A stretch of 64,000 nt of DNA from the NCBI GenBank assembly GCA_026826555.1, contig JAKSZT010054396.1, positions 16,380,057-16,444,056 of the forward strand, written 5' to 3'. The DNA is from Tolypeutes matacus. Its lineage: Eukaryota > Chordata > Mammalia > Cingulata > Chlamyphoridae. Within the stretch, counting starts at the first letter, position 1. Each line of letters begins with the position of its first letter. Made by a program: the position numbers and the translations under genes. Below, piece by piece: positions 57,038-64,000 of the stretch. The notes under the pieces are model-generated. The model did not search any database and was not told where the DNA came from. It saw nothing but the letters and a program-made list of their open reading frames with translations.

Positions 57038-57208
57038 AAGATTTTTATTTATTTATTCATTTATCCCCCCCTTGCTGCTTGTGCTCGCCGGGTCAGCTAA
57101 CCACGCCGTGCGGGCTGGCTTGCCTTCACCAGGAGGCCCCGGGAACCGAACCCGGGGCCTCCCATATGGTAAACGGGAGCCCTATCGATTGAGCCACATC
57201 CGCATCCC
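57038..57208 (-). mobile_element. DAS SINE, antisense, tail lost in the gap
   Basis: Body and head ('gattgagccacatccgcatc') are intact and the poly(T) tail falls in the N gap. The right flank 'tgaaatat' at 57,209 matches 'tgaaatat' at about 56,616 left of the gap, consistent with a target-site duplication. Confidence 0.93.
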
Positions 57209-57364
57209 TGAAATATTTTTAAATATTACAATAGACCTATTCTCTTTTCCTTTCTCAGGAGGTCAAATTGGGAAAAAGTAAACAAGGTTCATAGCCTCCA
57301 GAGTAAATGATGCAACCTTGATGTGAGGCTATAGGACTGTTTTCTGGGTCAGCAGAAAGTTGTA

Positions 57365-57482
57365 ATGATAATAATAACTAATGTCTACAGAGGACCTACT
57401 GTGCATTGAATGCTATTCTAAACGCTTTAAATTATTTCATTCAATCCTCACAACAACTCTGTAAGGTTAATACTCTTATCAA
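57365..57482 (-). repeat. MIR, antisense, partial
   Basis: 'gatcctcacaacaactctgt'-like words ('tcaatcctcacaacaactct') after 'aggacctactgtgcattgaa' mark the start of an antisense MIR, cut off by the following LINE piece. Confidence 0.75.
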
Positions 57483-57484
57483 CC

Positions 57485-57790
57485 TAATTTTTTCTAATGT
57501 ACTTTTTATTTTAGAATAATTTTAGATTTACAGAAAAATCACAAAAATAGTACTGAGTTTCCATATACCCCTTATCCAATTTCCCCTAAAGTTAATACCT
57601 TACATAACTGGTACATTTGTCAAAACTAAGAAGCCAGCATTAGTACATTGCTATTAACTAAACTCCAGGCTTTGCTTGGATTTCACCAATTTTTCCATTA
57701 ATGTCCCTTTTCTCTTCTAAGATCCCATCCAGGATGCCACATTGCATTTAGTTGTCATGTCTCCTTAATCTCCTCTGACCCAGTTATTTT
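57485..57790. mobile_element. Old LINE-derived piece
   Basis: 'ttttagatttacagaaaaat', 'cacaaaaatagtactgagtt', 'ccatataccccttatccaat', 'agtacattgctattaactaa' and 'ccaggatgccacattgcatt' form a common mammalian L1M/HAL1-like stretch, related to 27,600-27,970. Confidence 0.7.
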
Positions 57791-58690
57791 CAAAGCTGTG
57801 TTCCTTAGAACTCAGGGTCCCCCAGGGCCACCACAGATGTGGGGCCCTCCACCCCTAGCATTTCTGTTTTTATCGATTTTATGTGTTGTGTTTTCTTAGC
57901 TAAGAAGTTTGAGGACTATGGATCTAGTCCATCGATCTCATTTAAAATGAAAAAACTAAGGCCCAGAGAACATGGCTGATTTCTCTGGATCGATCAACAG
58001 GTTAAACCCAGGTTGCTTAACTCCACCATAGATCTGCAAAAAGGTTGCCGAAGTGTTGGATGCTCCCAAAGGACCTTATTTTGGAGTTGACGAAGTGTGT
58101 CTCGGTCTGTCAGAGCAATGGCGCTGGCTGTGAACATGCACCGTTGCTAAGCCTTCCCACACATGCAGATGAATTTCATGGCAGTTGGAGGTGTCTGTGT
58201 TCTGAGTTTTTCCTCACAAAGTCAGCGAAGAGGGACAGAATGTGGAGATGTGATTTGGAACTGGGCCAGCCTCAGGAGCAGGAGAGAAGAGCCAGAGGGG
58301 TTTGTCTTTATCTTCTACCCCATGGAGGCCAGTTCCTCCCCATCTTGCCTCACTGCACCCCATCCTACCCCTCCTCAATCTCCAAACCTAGGTTCCATTC
58401 CTGCTAATCCCTACTTTGGGTCTAAGTAGATAAAAATTCATTCATAACCCTGCCCCACCACCACACACACACACAAACACACACACACAAATACACAAAA
58501 ATCTCCCTCCGCCATTAGTTTCATTAACTAAGTGATCCTCTATTAAAAAGCCCCAGGACTCAATGGAATGATGCCTTAGGGGTGAAATGACAGGTGTGGG
58601 TTTATTGTGGGAATAAAGACCCCCTGAAGTCTTACCAAATAACTGGCTATTGTGTCTATATGTGAGACCGATAGAGCTGATCCATGCATT
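57791..58690. other. Intron stretch; MIR-like trace and CA-rich tract
   Basis: A MIR-like antisense core is at 57,935-58,020 ('aaaatgaaaaaactaaggcc'). A CA-rich tract lies at 58,455-58,500. Otherwise nothing was recognised. Confidence 0.5.
58458..58498. repeat. Imperfect (CA)n microsatellite
   Basis: CA repeats broken by single A insertions ('cacacacacacaaacac'). Confidence 0.9.
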
Positions 58691-58699
58691 TGTGTGGCT

Positions 58700-58890
58700 T
58701 TTTTTGCAGTTTGCAGAGTGTGTTTACTTCCACCATCATGTTTGGGCTTCATAGCAGCCTCTCTCGGGCAGGTATTAACCTCATTTTACAGAAGAGGAAA
58801 CTGAGGCCCAGAGAACTTATGACTTTTTCCAGGCATGACAATTGTTTCGAGGGGGCTGATAACAGAGCCCAGGTAACCTGACTTCTGGAA
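58700..58890 (-). repeat. MIR, antisense
   Basis: 'cattttacagaagaggaaac' and 'tgaggcccagagaacttatg' mark an antisense MIR. Confidence 0.82.
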
Positions 58891-59214
58891 GCACACGTCC
58901 CAGCAGTAGATGAGTAGCCCTAGGGGCCCAGAATGCTAGCTTGGCCCACACAGGCCTATCCTAAAGTCTGCAATCACCTGTGACTGAGGTAGGAGGGAGT
59001 ATTCAGGGGTCAGCTCCATTTCTTTGGAGATGGGACAAGTAACAAGTAGAAACTCAGCTTGATTTCATTCGAGTTCCCAGCAAATCTATGGTGATATTCA
59101 AGGATGGGCCAAGCTTGCCGCTGTTTGGCTTTGAAAATAGATAACTCGACCTTCTATCTCATCATCTCCTCCAAATTGCCCACTCAGTTTTCCATGAATT
59201 TCCCACCCCTCTTA

Positions 59215-59455
59215 ATGAGTCAATCATGGTTAAGAGTACAGGCTTTGGAGCCAGTCTTTTTGGGTTCAAATCCTGGCTTCATGCATTCCTCGCTGTATGA
59301 CTTTGGAAAACTACTTCCCTTCTCTGGGCCCCAGTAACTTTATCTGTCTAAAAAGATTATAATAATACCTCCTTCACATGGCTGTTAAGAGGACCATGTG
59401 ATGTAATACATTTTAGAACAGTACCTGGAATATAGAAAGAAAGAAATGTTAGCTA
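59215..59455 (+). repeat. MIR, sense, nearly full length
   Basis: 'catggttaagagtacaggct', 'ttggagccagtctttttggg', 'ttcaaatcctggcttcatgc' and onward to 'tttagaacagtacctggaat' cover almost the whole MIR, including the tRNA-like head. Confidence 0.93.
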
Positions 59456-59797
59456 TTAGTTTTAAGAGTAGTGAAAAGTTTTTGTAAGTAGAGCAAGGTG
59501 TGACTATGAAATAATAAGAGTGATTGGTTGTTGTTTTTACATAAAGAGGAGAATCTTCCAAGGATGCTGTCGATGTTGAAAATAGTTTTGAAACTCCTTC
59601 TTGAGAATTGCCTTCTGTGCCATACTGCAAACCATATGAGACAACCAGACTAGTACATAGGGTCTCATTCTATAAACTTCAGTTCGCTATAATCCTCTTT
59701 AAGTGGAATTGTGTGTGTATGAAAGACTTTTCAAATTGAGAAGAAATAGGCAGACTAGAAGAAAACCAAATGGTATCAAGAATCTCTATTTTAGGGA

Positions 59798-59986
59798 AGC
59801 GGCTGTGGCTCAATCAGTAGGGCTCCCGTTTACCATATGGGAGGCCCCGGGTTCGGTTCCCGGGGCCTCCTGGTGAAGGCAGGGCCGCCCACATGGCGTG
59901 GTTGGCTGACCCAGCGAGCACAAGCAGCAAGGGGGGGATAAATGAATAAATAAATAAAATCTAAAAAAAAAAAAAAAAAAAAAAAA
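59798..59986 (+). mobile_element. DAS SINE, intact-looking, young
   Basis: Full head, A-box and B-box (gggttcggttccc) and body, then a tail of 'aataaataaataaaatct' and about 26 A. The 20-bp target-site duplication 'aagaatctctattttaggga' is perfect (59,778-59,797 and 59,987-60,006), which argues for recent insertion. Confidence 0.98.
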
Positions 59987-60225
59987 AAGAATCTCTATTT
60001 TAGGGATAGAACAGCCATTTTCCCTTTGTGTCTAACGCTCAGTTTATGGGTCCTTCCAGTGAGAGGTGAAAAAATATGTTCTGATAAAACTGCTAGTTGG
60101 TCATTCATCTATCAATTAATTAATCCAAAAATTATTTATTGACTATTCTGTGCAAATTACCATGAGAGATGCTTGTGTTACTGAGCATGTTTCCTTCTTT
60201 GTAATAGGAGTCAATAATACCTGTC

Positions 60226-60740
60226 TGTAGCAGTTTGATATTGTTTATGAATTCCAAAAATAGATATTGGGTTATGTTTGTGAACTGGTCTGTTTCTCCA
60301 GGCATATTAAATTATATTGGATTCAGAGGTTTCACCTTTACTTGATAAAATAATTATTAAGGCTTTGATTGGGTCATGTCAGTCGGACTTTGAGTCCCTG
60401 CCCCGGGAAGAGAGATGAGCAGTTTACCTGATAGTTTACAGCTGGCCTTGCAGAGCGAGAAGAGCAGCTAAGCCCTAGGAGAGAGACGAGATTTATCCCA
60501 GCCTATAGCTGATATTGGAAGAAGCTGGGACCACAGAACCTTAAGAGGAAGAAGAAGCCTGAACCCTTGCAGAAGTTGGCAACCATCTTGCTTCAACACA
60601 TGGCAACAGACTTTGGTGAGGAAAGTAACTTACGCTTTATGGCCTGGTAACTGTAAGCTTCTACCCCAAATAAATGCCCTTTATAAAAGCCAACAGATTT
60701 CTGGTATTTTGCATCAGCACTCCTTTGGCTGACTAATACA
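60226..60740 (+). mobile_element. Solo LTR (MaLR/ERVL type) with 5-bp duplication
   Basis: Begins 'tgtagcagtttgatattgtt' and ends 'ggctgactaataca' (TG...CA, 515 bp). A 5-bp target-site duplication CTGTC occurs at 60,221-60,225 and 60,741-60,745. A poly(A) signal lies in 'ccccaaataaatgcc' near 60,665. It is related at both ends to the LTR at 45,872-46,373. No internal provirus sequence is present. Confidence 0.88.
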
Positions 60741-60899
60741 CTGTCCCTAAGGGCTTCCCAGGGAATTTGTGAGTATGAAATGAGAGAACTTGTGTGAACC
60801 CACTTTGTGAATCATAAAGCTACTCTTCAAGTGTTACTAATTATTCATGGAAAGAGTCTGAGATGGTTATCAAAAAACCTTTACAACAACTGCAAAGAC

Positions 60900-61700
60900 T
60901 GCCAAGTCACTCAATCTAATTCAATTCTGACTCTAAGGACCCGACCCAAACCGGAGTCCACAGGTTAAGGACCGTCCTCAACAAGATTTCCCTGCAGGCC
61001 CCAGTTGCAAGTTTAGGGGCCTAGGCTATCAGCTCTTCTGACCAACTGGGTACAAATTCGGGGGTTCCCACCATTCCCTTGAGTTCGATAATTTGCTTCA
61101 ATGACTCACAGAACTCATTGAAAGCACTATACTTAAGATGATCGTAAAAAGATACAAATAAGAAGTTTCCAAAAGAAGAGACACATAGGATGAGGTCTGG
61201 GAGGGTCTCAAATGCAAGGTTCCAAGTCCTCTCCGCAGGAAGTCAGCAGCGATGTATTATCTCAATCATGGATGCTCATCAGGGCTTCAAGTGTTCCTAG
61301 TTTATACGGGGTCTTCAAGTGTCCCAAATTCATATGGGGTTACATAGGCATGATTGATAGCCTCCATATGGTTAAACTCAATCTGCAGACTCCTCTCCTC
61401 CCAGAGGGGAGGTCAAGCTGATATGATTTGGCTCAAAGCCCCAACCCCCTAATCTTCTGGTTGATCTTTCTGGTAGGGCCATTCCCCACCCTAAGACTGT
61501 AGGTCTGGTCTTCCCTCCTGTCATCTCATTAACATATCAGGTATGGTCCTGGGGCCACCACAAAGAACAAAAGACACTCCTATCCCAGGAAATTCCAAAG
61601 ATTCTGAGATTGCTTCTCCAGGAACCCAGGACAAAGACCAGCCAAGTTTTTCATTATACTGCAGAGTGGTTCAACAGATACTCATTAATTTGAGTTTGCT
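60900..61700 (-). mobile_element. ERVL-type LTR, antisense
   Basis: 'cgataatttgcttcaatgac', 'tcacagaactcattgaaagc', 'ggatgaggtctgggagggtc', 'taggcatgattgatagcctc', 'gtcatctcattaacatatca' and 'aggaacccaggacaaagacc' follow a widespread eutherian LTR in antisense. I am unsure of the family name. It is diverged and solo. Confidence 0.6.
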
Positions 61701-62600
61701 CATGATGCTGCCTTTACCAAGGTAGGAAAACAGTCTCATAGGTTCAGATTTTTTTAGCAAGAATGGTCAGAACAGAAGGGAATTTAGAGTGGATTCTGTT
61801 ATGCAGTGGATTTGGGTCTTGCTGTAATATTTTCTAAAACAAATGCTACTCTAATATGTAAATGAATCACTGAGAGTTGTATAAACACGTAGATTCAGAT
61901 TCAGTGGTTCTGCAGGAAGGTATCCAAGGTGATATCAATATTGTTGGTCCAGGGACCACATTTTGAGGATCAATGTTCTCTGGATGAATGTCCAGTGGTG
62001 AGGAGAGAAGACGTCCAGCCCAGGACCCCAGGGGGAGTGGGACGCACAACTGGCCTGTTTAAGCAATAGTGGAAGGTTTCCAGGAAGTTCATGCTGGGAG
62101 CGATGTTGCTGACCAATATCCCCAATGCCTTCCCATCACCATCTGGTGGGAAAAGGCTATTGTCATCATGGTATATTTATTTGCATTGAATTTTAGGGGG
62201 AGAAAATGTCCATTGTGAATGCTAGAGCCCCTCTGCAGGAAGGAGAAGGAAGGAGATTGCACCATCATGGTATGATAACTGTCCTTTTCAGATGCCATGG
62301 CTAGACAGTTATCTACAGATAGCAGAAGGAGCCAGTTCCCCTTTCTGTATCTGATGGGGTAGCACAGCAAAATGAAGTGCATACCAAAACTTTTTTTTTT
62401 CATAAGGAAAGGTGGGGGTGAGTAATGGAGGTGGTTCAAGAGTGTTGACTTAAGTGTTTTGAAGAAGGAAGGGTCTGAGGAGTAAGCAGACAAAGGATGC
62501 CTCCACCCCTTTCTTTCTGAATTCCTTTGACACCTTCTGCCATTCCTTTATTCCCGACTTGCCAGGCTCCTGGTCCTTACCCTCTAGTACCCCCAAAGAC
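61701..62600. other. Intron stretch with nothing recognised
   Basis: Unique sequence. A minus-strand frame of 134 codons (62,089-62,493) has no domain. A T-run is at 62,390-62,400. Confidence 0.5.
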
Positions 62601-62602
62601 CT

Positions 62603-62660
62603 CAACAAAAGATCTTTTGTTGGCAGGGCTGCCAACAAAAAACAGTTGTTGGCAGCCCTG
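62603..62660. repeat. Palindrome plus perfect hairpin cluster
   Basis: A 20-bp perfect palindrome (62,603-62,622: arms caacaaaaga/tcttttgttg) overlaps the approach to a perfect 15-bp inverted repeat (CAGGGCTGCCAACAA at 62,624-62,638; TTGTTGGCAGCCCTG at 62,646-62,660) with a 7-bp loop. The word TTGTTGGCAG occurs twice (62,617 and 62,646) and its complement once between them. Confidence 0.97.
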
Positions 62661-63059
62661 TGGGCCATGCCCTGGGAAGGCTTTTGAGTCTGACTCTTAG
62701 CCTGTGGATAGTCTTGGCCCCTAGTCCCAGCTTGATCAGGCATTTCCTAGAATGGAGGGGAAGGGGAATTTTGACCAAATTATTATGCTTCCTCCTTTCC
62801 CTGGGATCTGTTGGAAAATTCCTTCCAGAACAGAGTGTCTGCCTAAGCATGAATGGGTGTGTTTCCGGCAGTGTGTATACCTCTGTCCTGAGCTGAGTTT
62901 AGTCTGTGTGTCCAAGTGCCTACTGTGCACCCTGAGTGAAGTTAGGTGTCCTGAGGGTAAAGAGTTTGTGGAGGTGGAGCAGAATAGCTGCCTTCTTCAC
63001 CTCCTTGGTGGTTCTTACGTAGATGAGGGACTGCATCCTGTTCACATTTGAGTTCCCAG

Positions 63060-63190
63060 TGCCCACACTCAAGACTCATTTATTCCACTCATATTTACTG
63101 AGCACTTCTAGATGCAGAAAGCACGACAGTGAACAAGACATTGCTGCCCCTGCCTCCCTAGGTTTACAGTCCAGGGGAGGTGCAGGCATG
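63060..63190. repeat. L2/MIR-like fragment
   Basis: 'catatttactgagcacttct' and 'gacagtgaacaagacattgc' with 'ggtttacagtccaggggagg' resemble the L2 3' region ('...gtgaacaaaacagacaaagt...'). Confidence 0.55.
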
Positions 63191-63784
63191 TAGAGCAATC
63201 CAGGGTGGTAAGGGCTGTGTCACGGAGGACGCCGAGTTGGGCTCACAGAGGGCACCTGTTATGTCATCGTGATCCCAGCCCTGCCTGCCTGCCTCGGCTT
63301 CCTGCCAATTCCCCTGGGTCTCCTCCTGAGGGTGGGCCCACCCCGCAGAGACCCCGGAACCCAGACCAAGATCCCTGCTTAGTGGGGACCCTTCTCTGTG
63401 TGTATCTGAGCCTTGCCAGCCTGGCAGATCAGTTTCTGGCAGGAGACCTTGCAGAATTCCTGGCTTGGAGAAGTGTGGGGAAAGGGTGTGGTGGCAGGCA
63501 GCCTGAGGGAGACAGTCCGTCCCTTGGCTGTCCTGGGCCCCAACGAGCTGAGACACAACCCACCTGGCTTCTCATTCTGCTCCAGAGGGAAAGCTGGGAC
63601 TTGCCAAGATAAGGCGGGAATGTGCCCCTCCGCCCAGCCCAGGCCCTGTGGGGAGCCAGTGACTGCTCTATGGGCCTGATTCTTTGTGGGTAGATTCTTT
63701 TCCAGGATATTGAGGGGCGGGAAAGAGTACTGGGTGACCATGGGTGAAAAATGTTTCAGACCATGATATTTATTTTCTGATCTG

Positions 63785-63950
63785 TGCATCCTTCATCATT
63801 CAGAAACCATTCTCTGAGCACCTAGGATATGCCAGGCTCTGTGCTCAATGTTCTCATATTTCTTAATTAAATTTACTCAACAGTCCCGAGACATCAGTAT
63901 TAGTTTTGTTTCTGGGGTGAGGAAACGGAAGCCCAGAGAGCTAAAAAATA
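63785..63950 (-). repeat. MIR, antisense
   Basis: 'ctgagcacctaggatatgcc', 'aggctctgtgctcaatgttc' and 'gaggaaacggaagcccagag' mark an antisense MIR. Another similar head ('gtttaccatgtaccagctac') begins at about 63,960 and leaves the window. Confidence 0.8.
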
Positions 63951-64000
63951 AAATATATTTATTAGTGTTTACCATGTACCAGCTACTGTTCTAGGCATTG

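Larger units (their letters stand above)
16050..64000 (+). other. DAPK2: DAPK2 intron 2 (5' part, continues beyond the window)
   Basis: The intron starts at the GTAAGAG donor. I looked for the next DAPK2 exon (expected to encode GQFAIVKKCREKS and following) and saw no match on the plus strand, so the rest of the window is treated as intron. A long first coding intron is in line with the human gene as I remember it. The content is mostly retroelements, listed individually. No independent gene, tRNA or snRNA was recognised in it. Confidence 0.7.

Noticed and set aside
56557..57192. Long frames of 175-211 codons
   Set aside because: They are mostly undetermined bases from the 400-N gap joined to an antisense SINE.
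16050..64000. CRISPR arrays, operons, prophage or plasmid features
   Set aside because: The DNA is vertebrate. Repeats here are dispersed retroelements and microsatellites, with no regularly spaced array.

Overview
The window is mammalian nuclear DNA and almost certainly comes from an armadillo (Dasypus novemcinctus or a close relative). The evidence is at least ten copies of the armadillo-specific tRNA-Ala-derived DAS SINEs, recognised by the 'gggaagcggctgtggctcaa' head, the '(g)aataaataaaatctttaaaa' tail and good target-site duplications (TSDs). Alongside them are L1 elements with DAS insertions, MaLR/ERVL-type LTRs and many ancient MIRs. Nothing bacterial, viral or plasmid-like is present. 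Nearly all of the open reading frames are chance frames or retroelement debris.

The only host gene I can support is the 5' end of DAPK2 (death-associated protein kinase 2, a Ca2+/calmodulin-regulated Ser/Thr kinase) on the + strand. A CpG island at about 9,770-10,200 holds the probable promoter and a non-coding first exon with a consensus donor at 10,128. A 5.8 kb intron follows. The first coding exon (15,952-16,049) has an ideal branch point, tract and AG, encodes the N-terminus MRSPNMESFKQQ...IGEELG, and stops inside the ATP-binding glycine loop. No later DAPK2 exon was found, so 16,050-64,000 is read as the start of a very long intron.

Layout: 1-5,070 is an L1 ORF2/3' UTR relic carrying a DAS SINE and a composite retroposon, followed by an older L1 end. 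5,071-9,620 is intergenic DNA with MIR and MLT1-like relics. 9,620-16,049 is the DAPK2 promoter, exon 1, intron 1 and exon 2. 16,050-64,000 is intron with scattered MIRs, DAS monomers, dimers and chimeras, an antisense MaLR-like element (23.5-25.9 kb), an antisense near-full-length but dead L1 (31-36.3 kb), MLT1 LTRs (44.6-47 kb), solo LTRs (45.9 and 60.2 kb) and two assembly gaps (36,350-36,359 and 56,638-57,037).

The most interesting observations are these. (1) A composite retroposon of about 0.85-0.96 kb is present twice, inside two different L1s. Both copies have the same 5' end, both are A-tailed and TSD-flanked, and both embed a chimeric DAS SINE between two non-SINE segments. (2) The start codon of the annotated human DAPK2 protein appears to be lost, with an in-frame stop just upstream of the next ATG. 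(3) There are perfect short-loop inverted repeats at 62.6 kb and 19.2 kb that look like template-switch scars.
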